Positions 1 through 6,149 of a stretch of DNA of 9,446 nt are shown in pieces (positions within the stretch are counted from its first letter, which is position 1; every line of letters starts with the position of its first letter). This stretch comes from Thermoflexus sp. Its GTDB lineage: Bacteria > Chloroflexota > Anaerolineae > B4-G1 > DUEL01. Position numbers and translations under genes: made by a program. The stretch is from the NCBI GenBank assembly GCA_028276215.1, contig JAPYWT010000064.1, positions 1-9,446 on the forward strand, given 5' to 3'. A model generated the notes under the pieces. The model saw nothing but the letters and a program-made list of their open reading frames with translations, was not told the origin of the DNA and searched no databases.

Positions 1-338
1 TGCAGGACGGGGAGGGCATCGTCCCGCAGGAAGTGGGACATCAGGCGTTCGTAGATGAGGGGGTGGAGGACGGTGAACCGGAGGAAGCAGGTCATGTCCG
101 GCGAAAGGTAGACCCGTCCATCGCGCGCCGGGCCGGCCCCCCAGAGGGGGGAGACGGTGAAGGGCCGCACGGGGGCGTTGGGCTGATGCAGCATCTCCGC
201 CAGGACCGGGTCGGATTCCCGGATGGCGCTCAGGAAGGCCGCGTGGGCCTGATGGCCCACCGTCGCCCCCACTGTCGCTGGCCGGGTGGGGGCCAGGATC
301 AGAACGAGCGAATAGAGGTCCGGGGGAGGGGTCATCAT
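1..338 (-). CDS. cas6: Cas6 pre-crRNA endoribonuclease, N-terminal part (cut by window edge)
   Basis: Cas6 cuts the CRISPR transcript within the repeats and so supplies the crRNA for the neighbouring effector. About 112 residues are visible, against a usual length near 220-280; the C-terminal glycine-rich loop lies outside. The opening MMTPPPDLYSLVLILAPTRP is the typical first Cas6 strand, followed by TVGHQAHAAFLSAIRES, a helix with two histidines (29 and 32) of which one is a plausible general acid or base. Then come the Cas6-type block APVRPFTVSPLWG and a strand pair with LRFTVLHPLIYERLMSHFL. It is on the same strand as the effector genes, 391 bases after the cas3' stop, with its own ribosome binding site. 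It could be transcribed with them or from its own promoter. Confidence 0.83.
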   Translation of the reverse strand, partial: MMTPPPDLYSLVLILAPTRPATVGATVGHQAHAAFLSAIRESDPVLAEMLHQPNAPVRPFTVSPLWGAGPARDGRVYLSPDMTCFLRFTVLHPLIYERLMSHFLRDDALPVL

Positions 339-344
339 CTATAT

Positions 345-350
345 CCCTTC
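345..350 (-). promoter_or_regulatory. Shine-Dalgarno site of cas6
   Basis: GAAGGG lies 6 bases before the ATG at 338 on the minus strand. The next codon is also ATG (335), so initiation could use either one. The first fits the spacing best. Confidence 0.65.
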
Positions 351-368
351 GTGCGTCACTACCTTTGC

Positions 369-380
369 CGACTAAAGTCG
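369..380. promoter_or_regulatory. Dyad CGACTAAAGTCG upstream of cas6
   Basis: Five-base arms around two bases, centred 37 bases before the first cas6 ATG. Being the cas6-proximal copy of a motif that recurs at 461 and 520, it may be an operator or only a part of the repeat family. No -35/-10 pair is clear beside it. Confidence 0.3.
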
Positions 381-729
381 CTCACCATCGGCCTGCAGTC
401 GGCCTGCGCCGACCAGGGGGCGTCGGCACCGGCCGATGCCCGGCACAGCGGGCCCAGGGAGACTGATGTCCCATCAGCGCGTAGCGGCAGGCCAACCGGG
501 TAGGGTGAGATTCGGCGCTGACTGAAGTCACCCTTCCTGGGCCGCGGGCCTTGGGTCGACCTTCGCCGACCAGGTCTCTCATGGATACGCACCCATAGGG
601 GCGGTCGGCCTCCGCCGACAACCCCTCGGGCCGAGCCCCTCGGGGCGAGGCCCGGCATCCAGTACCCAGAGAGGACGATTTCCATCGGCGTGAATCGTTA
701 CCGGCCGGTGGTTACCTTTGGGCGTGGTT

Positions 730-2838
730 TTACAGGATGATCGCATCCTGGGTCCGGCGCTCCTTCCACCAGCCCAGGCTGTCCACAAAAAAGGCGTCCT
801 GGTTGAAGACGATGCTCCAGGGCGTGTCGCTCAGACCGCCCCCCGGCCGGCGGACGCGCAGTTCGTGGACTTCAAAAAGGGGCGGGAGGGCGCGGCCCAA
901 CTGGATTGAGGCCGGATGACGGTCTGTGAACCAGGCGACGATCTGTTTGCGCCGGAGGTGACGGTTCAGCCGTCGCAACCGAATCTCGGGCTCCGTGGCG
1001 ACTTCCAGCCCCTCAATGACCGTCACCTGTGCCTGGCGTCCGGCCACCTGTTCCTGGCTCACCTCGAACCAGACCTTGCGACCCCGGTCCAGCAGCCCGG
1101 TCAGAGTAAAGTAGCCATAGACGCCCAACAATTCGTCTGGCCCACGTCCGATCCGTCCACTGTAACGCTGCTCGCGGGCGACCTCGTCGGGCCAGCGGTC
1201 AGAGAGCATTTTCAGTTGTGCCAGGTACTCCTCTTCGTCCAACTCTTCCAGGATGCCCCGCCGGAGCAGGAACAGCAGGTTGTAACGTTTGGCCGGGAAG
1301 CCGGGATCGGTGCCCCGCCTGTCCAGGACTGCTGCCTCCAAGCCGCTGCCACGAAAGGTGAGCAGCGGGGCCAGGATGCGTTCCTCATCCCGGTAGCGGC
1401 GATAGAGCGCCCAGGCCGGCCCGGCCGGCTTATCCGTCAGCGCCTGGACCGTCTCGGCCAGTCCGGTCTGGATGCGCGGGCGGTCATCGGGCTGGAACAT
1501 GGTCAACCCTTTGGCGGCAGCCTCTTGAAATTCGGCGGCAGCGTGGACGTGCAGGTAACGGGCAAAGTCCTCCGGCTTCTGATAGGCTTCTTCAATCAGG
1601 TCGTAGAGCGTCTGCCGGGAGATGGACGGGGCGGTCAGCCGGCCGGCCATAAAGTGGTAGACGTACTCAGGCACCAGGGCGATGGCCCGGTTGGGGATGT
1701 CCGGGTGGCTTTTGGCGTGCCGGGCCAGCCGGCCGAAGCGCTGGATGAACTGGCTTGCCGTGCGCGCCTCAAAGATCAGCACATCCTTTTCCGCCTCGTC
1801 TTTGAAGTCAATTCCCACTTCAATGGTGGAGGTGCCGACAGTAAACGGCCGTCGCAGAGCCTCGGCGCGCTCCTGGTCGGAACTGAAACCGTGCACCTCG
1901 CCCACCGGGTGGTCGGGGAAGAGGTCGCGCAGGGCCTGCGCCGTCTCAATGGCCCCGGCCACCGCGTCCAGGATGGTCACCAGGCGGGCCTGCGGGTAGG
2001 TCTGGATGAACCGCTGGATTTCCGGCAGGTATTCCAGAAGGGTTTCCACGCCCTTCCAGCGCCTCAGGTCGGCGGGCAGGATGGTCAGTCGTACAGGATA
2101 GGCGATGATGCGGGCCTCCGGGGCATCCGACGGTTCTCCCGCGATTACCTCCACCGGCAGGTGCAGACGATCGCGCAGCCAGGGCATGGCCGGGGATTCG
2201 GGTGTGGCCGAGGCAAAGATGAACACGCGCCCGTATGCGGGGTTGATGGAGTGTAATGTCCCCACCAGAAAGGCCACGTCGGCCATCTGCTTGACGTTGT
2301 AGAGATGGAACTCGTCAAAGACGAAAATACGGTATTGCCCGATCAGGCTGAAGAGCCGTCGGCCCACTCCCTCCGATCCGCCGTACAGTCCAAAGAAGAT
2401 GTGGAACAGAATGTCGGGGTTGGTGAGGATGGTCGGCTCCCAGTTCAGCAGGTGCTCCAGCGTCTCGCTGTGGCGCTTCTGGTCCAGCCGGCTCTCCCAC
2501 TCGTCCAGTTGGGCACTGTCTACCCGCAGCAGGCGGTACTCCTGGTTGGGGTCCATCCATCCTTTCAGGGCCCGTTCCTGGTCCCGAATCAGTTCGTTGG
2601 TGGGGTAGACGCCGAAGGCCGGAATCCGATGGCGGATGGAAAAGGCGTAACTGGCCAGAGTCTTTCCGCTGCCCGTTGGGGCGGTCACGAAGAGGCAGAG
2701 GGTCTGGCGGCGGTCCAGCGCCTCCCGCACGCGGCCGTAGACCTGGGCCTGATAGGCGTAGGGCTGGAGGCCGGGGAGCCAGCCGGAATTCACCCGGTCA
2801 AAAGCGACTGGCAGGACTTCTACAGTCAGGGCCTGCAT
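730..2838 (-). CDS. cas3: Cas3' superfamily 2 helicase, type I-D-like, without HD nuclease
   Basis: ATP-dependent helicase recruited by a target-bound CRISPR complex to unwind and translocate on nucleic acid. All main SF2 motifs are visible in the 702 residues: a Q-like PYAYQAQVY (26-34), Walker A APTGSGKT (53-60), motif Ia YPTNELIRDQ (78-87), motif II DEFH (175-178), motif III SAT (210-212), motif V TSTIEVGIDF (336-345) and motif VI QRFGRLAR (366-373). DEFH rather than DEVH, the short N-terminus and a C-terminal block with the pattern W-S-I-V-F-x-Q-D-A-F-F-V-D-S-L-G-W fit the HD-less helicases of type I-D. There is no HD domain at either end; in type I-D the HD nuclease belongs to Cas10d, but here the large subunit has lost its HD motif. 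It lies 155 bases after the csc1-like gene, on the same strand. Confidence 0.93.
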   Translation of the reverse strand: MQALTVEVLPVAFDRVNSGWLPGLQPYAYQAQVYGRVREALDRRQTLCLFVTAPTGSGKTLASYAFSIRHRIPAFGVYPTNELIRDQERALKGWMDPNQEYRLLRVDSAQLDEWESRLDQKRHSETLEHLLNWEPTILTNPDILFHIFFGLYGGSEGVGRRLFSLIGQYRIFVFDEFHLYNVKQMADVAFLVGTLHSINPAYGRVFIFASATPESPAMPWLRDRLHLPVEVIAGEPSDAPEARIIAYPVRLTILPADLRRWKGVETLLEYLPEIQRFIQTYPQARLVTILDAVAGAIETAQALRDLFPDHPVGEVHGFSSDQERAEALRRPFTVGTSTIEVGIDFKDEAEKDVLIFEARTASQFIQRFGRLARHAKSHPDIPNRAIALVPEYVYHFMAGRLTAPSISRQTLYDLIEEAYQKPEDFARYLHVHAAAEFQEAAAKGLTMFQPDDRPRIQTGLAETVQALTDKPAGPAWALYRRYRDEERILAPLLTFRGSGLEAAVLDRRGTDPGFPAKRYNLLFLLRRGILEELDEEEYLAQLKMLSDRWPDEVAREQRYSGRIGRGPDELLGVYGYFTLTGLLDRGRKVWFEVSQEQVAGRQAQVTVIEGLEVATEPEIRLRRLNRHLRRKQIVAWFTDRHPASIQLGRALPPLFEVHELRVRRPGGGLSDTPWSIVFNQDAFFVDSLGWWKERRTQDAIIL

Positions 2839-2993
2839 CAGACTTCACCGGAAGTTTGAAAACAGCACACGAACATGGGTCGGGAGGGATGGAGACGAGA
2901 ATCCGTGAAAACCTGTGCCATGTGTGTCTATCCGTTTTCTATATTGAAGAAAATCTCTGGGCTCTGCGATTCGTTTGTGCAGCGGACTCATCT
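2839..2993 (-). other. 155-base gap between csc1-like and cas3' genes
   Basis: This is the longest gap between effector genes and it is A+T-richer than its neighbours. No reading frame continues through it. I see no convincing terminator hairpin, and no -35/-10 pair close to consensus (an AATATAGAAAA stretch in the middle lacks a fitting -35). A ribosome site GGTGA lies 6 bases before the cas3' ATG (2845-2849). Separate expression of cas3' is possible but not shown. Confidence 0.45.
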
Positions 2994-3731
2994 TTATCTC
3001 TGGCTGGATTTCTTCTGGAGCGGCCGGGCCAGGAAGCGCATCTGCGCGGGCAGATAGACCCTTTCGTCGCCGAAGTGGGCCTCGTAGTGGGGAGCGGCGT
3101 CAAACCGGGCGCGGGCGATCAGGCGGGTGGGCAGGCTGGTAGCCACCACGTCGCAGACTATGGGGTCGGCCTCCAGGTCGCGCCAATTGAGGTAAGCGTC
3201 CACGAAGAAGGGGCCCTCTCGCTCCACCACCCGGTGGGCCGGTTCCGATTGGAGGCGGGCCTTGGCGGGGAACTTGCCCAGGCGAACCCGGGTGGGCTGT
3301 CCTGCCAGGAGGTCGCGGAGGGCGGGGGCATCGGGCAGCGCGGCCGGGTTTTGGACCATCAGGTAGAAGGTGAAGCGGGAGCCGGGCCGGAGCATACGGG
3401 CGAAGCCCCAGTCGGGGTAGCCCACGGACTGCTCCTTCTGGGTGAGCACGTAGGACTCCCGCAGTGTGTTCCACTGGACCAGGCGGTAGGCCACCCGCTG
3501 GGGTGCAGCGGGGGTCAGGTAGAGACGGCCGTTCAGCGGCGTCAACTCCTCCACGTAGTGGGGTTCCTGGATGAGATGGGTGTAGGTATACGTCTTGCCG
3601 CGGGCCAGGCCCAGGGCATAGGCCAGGGCGTAGTTGTGGATGAACGGGCCGGTCTCGTAGACCTTGCCCCGCTCCACGGTGGCGTAGAAGACGTAGTCCA
3701 GGAGTTCCAGAGTGCCACGGTAGATGTGCAT
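2994..3731 (-). CDS. csc1: Csc1-like Cas5 subunit (type I-D kind)
   Basis: Cas5-class RAMP that caps the 5' handle of the crRNA and contacts the large subunit. The 245 residues open with MHIYRGTLELLDYVFYATVE, then RGKVYETGPFIHNYALAYAL and a segment with the pattern QEPHYVEELTPLNGRLYLTPA, all of which match the type I-D Csc1 arrangement as I remember it (first strand, E-T-x-x-x-I/L-H-N-Y/W-A-L helix, then a T-P-A/T strand). It has no catalytic motif and no Cas6-type glycine-rich endonuclease site, as expected for a non-catalytic Cas5. The length is close to usual Csc1. The start ATG has GAGG 6 bases before it (3738-3741). It follows the second RAMP gene by 18 bases. Its presence beside Csx11, Cmr4-like and Cmr5-like proteins is unusual, because a type III complex normally uses Cmr3 or Csx10 in this place. 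Confidence 0.78.
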   Translation of the reverse strand: MHIYRGTLELLDYVFYATVERGKVYETGPFIHNYALAYALGLARGKTYTYTHLIQEPHYVEELTPLNGRLYLTPAAPQRVAYRLVQWNTLRESYVLTQKEQSVGYPDWGFARMLRPGSRFTFYLMVQNPAALPDAPALRDLLAGQPTRVRLGKFPAKARLQSEPAHRVVEREGPFFVDAYLNWRDLEADPIVCDVVATSLPTRLIARARFDAAPHYEAHFGDERVYLPAQMRFLARPLQKKSSQR

Positions 3732-3749
3732 ATTCCACCTCGTCTGAGG

Positions 3750-4583
3750 TCAGGCGATCCCCTCCCAGATGCCGTATTCCCCGATGATGATTTTGGCGCC
3801 GGCGGTCAGAGTTCCCCCCGGCTGCCAGCAGATGCGCGCGGGGGGGAGATCGCCCCCAAACCTCTGCGGATTTGTTGTCTCCCGGCCCAGCAGCGGCTCT
3901 ATAGGGCCGCTGACTCCGGGCACCGGGCGGCGGCCCTGGAACTCCGCCGCCAGGGCGTGGGCCAGGAGTTCTTTGTCAGCAGAGACGGTCACCACGGGGC
4001 GTTTGCCGTTCAGGTCCAGGGCCAGGTCGGAGTTGAAGAATTCTTGCCCATTATCCAGGAGCTTGTGTAACCCCACCCTTCCCCAGCCGTAGGTGCGCTC
4101 GCCGCCGAGTTGCAACCGGGATAGAACCTTCTGCCAGGGTAGGGTACAGCCCTGGTGCGCAAAGATGTAGCCCACCAGGTACACCGGCCGGCCGTCGCGT
4201 GTGTGCGGCGCGATGAATTCGGTCTCATGCAGACTGCCCTCCTCGGCAGTGTTGCAGCCGTAGTTCAGCGCTGTGCTGGCGTAGGAGCCCAGATAGCGCC
4301 AGGCGAATTCGTCTGCCCTCTCGCCCCAGGGCCAGAGGTCTACGGTCTCGCCGACCGCCGGGTAAAAGTAACTGAAGGCCAGTTCATCGCTGACCCGTTT
4401 CCCCACGGTCTCGTAGTCGCCGCCGAGGTGCGGGAAGTCACGGGTCAGGCGGGCAGTGAGGGCACCCCAGAGGGCCTTGCCGGTCACATAGGGACGGGTG
4501 CGCTGCACGTTGCCCTGCTTGATCCAGCCGATGTGCATCGGCGAGAGTAACCGAAAGACGATTTTGTATGCGGTCCAGGTCAT
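3750..4583 (-). CDS. RAMP-superfamily effector subunit (Cmr6/Cmr1-like or divergent Cas7)
   Basis: 277 residues when counted from the ATG with the better ribosome binding site; a GTG two codons upstream is the alternative. It begins with a RAMP first strand and loop, AYKIVFRLLSPMHIGWIKQG, followed by RPYVTGKALWGALTARLTR, the segment that in RAMP proteins carries the conserved Gly-x-(S/A)-(L/I)-x-G-x-x-R-like helix entry. Near the middle, the motif LGGERTYGWGRVGL (about residues 159-172) is the typical glycine-rich loop. Other visible blocks are FSYFYP and TEFIAPHTRDGRPVYLVGYIF. I cannot assign it to one named subfamily. In a type III complex it would fit the capping Cas7-like subunits (Cmr1 or Cmr6) that grip the 3' part of the crRNA. 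There is no good Csc2 match, although Csc2 is the Cas7 normally paired with Csc1. Only 18 bases separate it from the csc1-like start. Confidence 0.8.
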   Translation of the reverse strand: MTWTAYKIVFRLLSPMHIGWIKQGNVQRTRPYVTGKALWGALTARLTRDFPHLGGDYETVGKRVSDELAFSYFYPAVGETVDLWPWGERADEFAWRYLGSYASTALNYGCNTAEEGSLHETEFIAPHTRDGRPVYLVGYIFAHQGCTLPWQKVLSRLQLGGERTYGWGRVGLHKLLDNGQEFFNSDLALDLNGKRPVVTVSADKELLAHALAAEFQGRRPVPGVSGPIEPLLGRETTNPQRFGGDLPPARICWQPGGTLTAGAKIIIGEYGIWEGIA

Positions 4584-4586
4584 CGT

Positions 4587-4592
4587 CACCTC
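4587..4592 (-). promoter_or_regulatory. Shine-Dalgarno site that decides the start of the second RAMP gene
   Basis: GAGGTG on the minus strand overlaps a GTG in frame at 4589-4587. Using the core GAGG as ribosome binding site leaves 5 bases to the ATG at 4583, whereas the GTG has no such site before it. The ATG is therefore preferred. Confidence 0.7.
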
Positions 4593-4614
4593 GCGTTAAC
4601 ACAACAAGACTTGC

Positions 4615-4638
4615 AGGACAACTGCGAGCAGTTGTCCT
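4615..4638. other. Perfect 10-bp hairpin across the cmr5-like stop codon
   Basis: AGGACAACTG at 4615-4624 and its exact reverse complement CAGTTGTCCT at 4629-4638 flank a 4-base loop (4625-4628). The structure includes two bases of the cmr5-like TAG stop (4637-4639) and lies in the roughly 53-base gap before the next gene, where the spacing is larger than between the three preceding genes. There is no run of T after it in either direction, so it does not look like an intrinsic terminator. An mRNA processing or stability element, a partial attenuator, or a site recognised by an operon protein are all possible. Confidence 0.7.
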
Positions 4639-5014
4639 ACTGTCGCGCCTTGGCGCCGTAGCGGACGTAGATGAGCGTCTGTTCCCAGACCTGCTTGACG
4701 AGCAGGAGGGTATCGAGGTCGCTGGCAATTTTATCGGTAACGAATTTCAATCGGTCATCTCTTTTTTCAGGAATTTTTGTATCATCTGGGAGCAGATTTG
4801 AGCATAAATTGAATAATTCTTCCTGGATAGTGTCTGCCAGTGATTTCTCCACCTCTCTAGTGCGAGAGAACAGGAAAAGGATACAGGCATAGACGCCGTT
4901 CTCCTGGAGAACCCCTAAGGTTTTCGTCGCCAGGGTATCCAGCTCTTTGGGCTTAGATGTTGCGTCGACAATGGCCTGTGCCGTTTTAGCAGCCAGCGTA
5001 TCCAGGTTCTCCAT
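4637..5014 (-). CDS. cmr5: Cmr5-like small subunit (Cas11)
   Basis: Small alpha-helical subunit that lines the belly of type III-B/III-C complexes and stabilises the crRNA-target duplex. At 125 residues it has the usual Cmr5 length. The diagnostic signs are VLQENGVYACILFLFSR (35-51), matching the Cmr5 segment in which the N-terminal helices are followed by a neutral helix, and the C-terminal LVKQVWEQTLIYVRYGAKA (105-123), matching the conserved end of the family. The protein is entirely helical in appearance, with no catalytic motif. An oddity is a duplicated LDTLA(A/T)KT motif at residues 4-11 and 25-32, 21 residues apart and also visible as a DNA repeat. It starts one base after the cmr4-like stop and its stop codon lies in a hairpin. 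A separate gene for this subunit differs from type I-D, where Cas11d is made by internal translation of cas10d. Confidence 0.85.
   Translation of the reverse strand: MENLDTLAAKTAQAIVDATSKPKELDTLATKTLGVLQENGVYACILFLFSRTREVEKSLADTIQEELFNLCSNLLPDDTKIPEKRDDRLKFVTDKIASDLDTLLLVKQVWEQTLIYVRYGAKARQ
4920..5005 (-). repeat. Imperfect direct repeat inside the cmr5-like gene
   Basis: Two 23-base copies, 4920-4942 and 4983-5005, match at 19 of 23 positions and lie exactly 63 bases (21 codons) apart, in frame. They encode the repeated LDTLA(A/T)KT motif. This suggests a small in-frame duplication of the N-terminal helix or a heptad-compatible convergence (21 is three heptads). Confidence 0.7.
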
Positions 5015-5015
5015 G

Positions 5016-6137
5016 CTACACCTCCCAGTCGGCCATCACTTTGATGCGTCCGAATCCGCGGGTGCCCATGCCGCCGATGCCCAGGTATTCGGCCAGTTGC
5101 AGGCCGGCACGCACGACATCTATGGGACCTTCCTGTATGGGATCTTCCTGCTTTGCTTCTTCCCGATTCTGAGTTTGTTTTTGCCAGCCTTGTTTCGGAG
5201 AAGGTAGGGAGCCTGCTTGGTTGTAGTGTCCGAGATCATCCTTAATCCACTTGAGAGCCTTGTTCCTGGCCTCTTCTTTTTGTTTTTCTCCATCCGATTC
5301 TTTCCAGAGCGACCAGCGCTTCAGCAATTTTTCTGCTTCATCGCTGTTTTGCTCTAAATCTTGTTTCCATCTCGCAAGTTTTTCTCTAGTCGGGAAATCT
5401 CGGCGATAGTCATCTTCCACCACGTCCAGCCAGAGCCAGGTGGCGCGGGGCAGTGCCTCGTAGGTGAAGAGGGCGCCTTCAGCGGCTGCGCCGGTGCGCG
5501 GGTCAATGCTGACCGAGGTGCGCACTTCCAGGTTGGAGTTAACGATCTGGGAGAAGAGTTTATCAGAGACTAACACGATGCGGCTCTTGATCTCCTTCGG
5601 TACCCGCGTGTCATCCGGCGCTGACCAATCGCTATCTTTTTCCAGCATCAGCCAGCCCAGGTTCAAGCGGTTTTGTCGGGTGAGGGCGCTGTTCCATCCT
5701 GCCTTGTTTTCGCTCACCTGGTGGCCTTCAATTCCAAAATCGGCGAGTGTGGAGGGGCTGGTGACCCAGACGGGGCCGGCCAGGGAGTGGACCGGGAAGA
5801 AGAGCAGGCGGGCGTCACTGATGCTGATGGTGCCGGCGCTGCCGCCCGCTGTGCCCCGCACGCTGCCGAAGGTGTAGCAGATGGGACAGGTGGGCTGGCC
5901 ACAGTGGGGTTGATCCCTTCCCCCCTGGCCGGCGCACTGGGGCTTTTCGTAGCGCATGGCGGCGTAGGAGCGGGCGGCGCCGGCGAGCGAGGTGCCCGGA
6001 ATCTTGGGCAGGTTGGTGCCCGGCTCGCGGACGATGCTCAGATCCACGCGCCCCAGCCGATAGCCTCCCGTGCCGATGTGGACGGGGTCCAGGGTCATCA
6101 GGAGAAAGCGTCTTTGGGTGTACAGGTTATTGCTCAT
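5016..6137 (-). CDS. cmr4: Cmr4-like Cas7 backbone subunit
   Basis: Repeating backbone RAMP that binds crRNA and, in type III-B, cuts target RNA at 6-nt steps. The 373 residues show the Cmr4 pattern: LDPVHIGTGGYRLGRVDLSIVRE (17-38), PKIPGTSLAGAARS (44-57), ISDARLLFFPVHSLAGPVWVTSP (106-128), LVSDKLFSQIV (189-199), VRTSVSIDPRTGAAAEGALF (205-224) and the glycine-rich end GIGGMGTRGFGRI (353-365). D32 sits where P. furiosus Cmr4 has catalytic D26, so RNase activity is probably kept. A possible zinc site lies at H78, C68, C79, C84 and C87. The protein is longer than usual Cmr4 (about 290) because of a charged, Glu/Lys/Gln/Trp-rich segment at about 243-336, coded by DNA visibly richer in A+T than its flanks. 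It follows the csx11-like gene by 10 bases and precedes the cmr5-like gene by one base. A Csm3-like assignment is less likely. Confidence is high for the RAMP family and good for the Cmr4 group. Confidence 0.85.
   Translation of the reverse strand: MSNNLYTQRRFLLMTLDPVHIGTGGYRLGRVDLSIVREPGTNLPKIPGTSLAGAARSYAAMRYEKPQCAGQGGRDQPHCGQPTCPICYTFGSVRGTAGGSAGTISISDARLLFFPVHSLAGPVWVTSPSTLADFGIEGHQVSENKAGWNSALTRQNRLNLGWLMLEKDSDWSAPDDTRVPKEIKSRIVLVSDKLFSQIVNSNLEVRTSVSIDPRTGAAAEGALFTYEALPRATWLWLDVVEDDYRRDFPTREKLARWKQDLEQNSDEAEKLLKRWSLWKESDGEKQKEEARNKALKWIKDDLGHYNQAGSLPSPKQGWQKQTQNREEAKQEDPIQEGPIDVVRAGLQLAEYLGIGGMGTRGFGRIKVMADWEV
5019..5026 (-). promoter_or_regulatory. Shine-Dalgarno site of the cmr5-like gene inside the end of the cmr4-like gene
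   Basis: GGGAGGTG lies 4 bases before the ATG at 5014. The TAG stop of the cmr4-like gene (5016-5018) lies between the site and the start, so a ribosome finishing the first gene terminates on top of this initiation site. Confidence 0.75.
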
Positions 6138-6143
6138 CTTGGT

Positions 6144-6149
6144 CCTCCT
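6144..6149 (-). promoter_or_regulatory. Shine-Dalgarno site of the cmr4-like gene, overlapping the csx11-like stop
   Basis: AGGAGG lies 6 bases before the ATG at 6137. Its first AG is part of the TAG stop of the csx11-like gene (6148-6150), which suggests termination-reinitiation coupling. Confidence 0.75.

Larger units (their letters stand above)
339..729. repeat. Non-coding stretch with interspersed short palindromic repeats between cas3' and cas6
   Basis: This stretch is GC-rich and has no credible gene. Two kinds of short palindrome recur. The first is GTCGGC-N4-GCCGAC or near copies, at 398-413, 422-437, 555-570 and 604-619. The second is GACTRAWGTC, at 370-379, 461-470 and 520-529. They combine into a larger imperfect unit, with GACTRAAGTC followed after 18-25 bases by a 20-base block: 398-417 and 555-574 match at 18 of 20 positions. 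A further stem joins AGGGTGA (502-508) to TCACCCT (528-534), and GCCCCTCGGGGC (635-646) is a GC-only hairpin. The units are neither regular in spacing nor long enough for a CRISPR array. A dispersed intergenic repeat family is the best reading; structured leader RNA for cas6 is an alternative. Confidence 0.65.

Noticed and set aside
635..646. GCCCCTCGGGGC hairpin as an intrinsic terminator for cas3'
   Set aside because: No T tract follows on the minus strand and similar GC palindromes occur throughout the same stretch.
359..685. Minus-strand frame of 108 codons (and a shorter overlapping one) between cas3' and cas6
   Set aside because: It follows the palindromic repeats, is Arg/Gly/Pro-rich with no motif, and has no good ribosome site; better read as repeat DNA.
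339..729. Possible CRISPR array or remnant
   Set aside because: Repeated blocks are at most about 20 bases, imperfect and unevenly spaced; no repeat-spacer periodicity is seen.
916..2256. Long plus-strand frame of 446 codons opposite cas3'
   Set aside because: It is antisense to a helicase with every SF2 motif in order. Its translation is low-complexity and Gly/Gln/Val-rich with no recognisable domain, a usual shadow in GC-rich DNA.
3100..3738. Minus-strand frame of 212 codons overlapping the csc1-like gene in another frame
   Set aside because: Pro/Arg/Gly-rich translation typical of a shifted frame; the Csc1-like frame has the recognisable strands and the strong ribosome site.
2676..4070. 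Long plus-strand frame of 464 codons spanning parts of cas3', the gap, csc1-like and the second RAMP gene
   Set aside because: It crosses several well supported minus-strand genes, shows no motif, and has no ribosome binding site of note.
4584..4589. GTG at 4589 as the start of the second RAMP gene
   Set aside because: This GTG lies inside the GAGGTG ribosome site; the ATG at 4583 has the right spacing from it.
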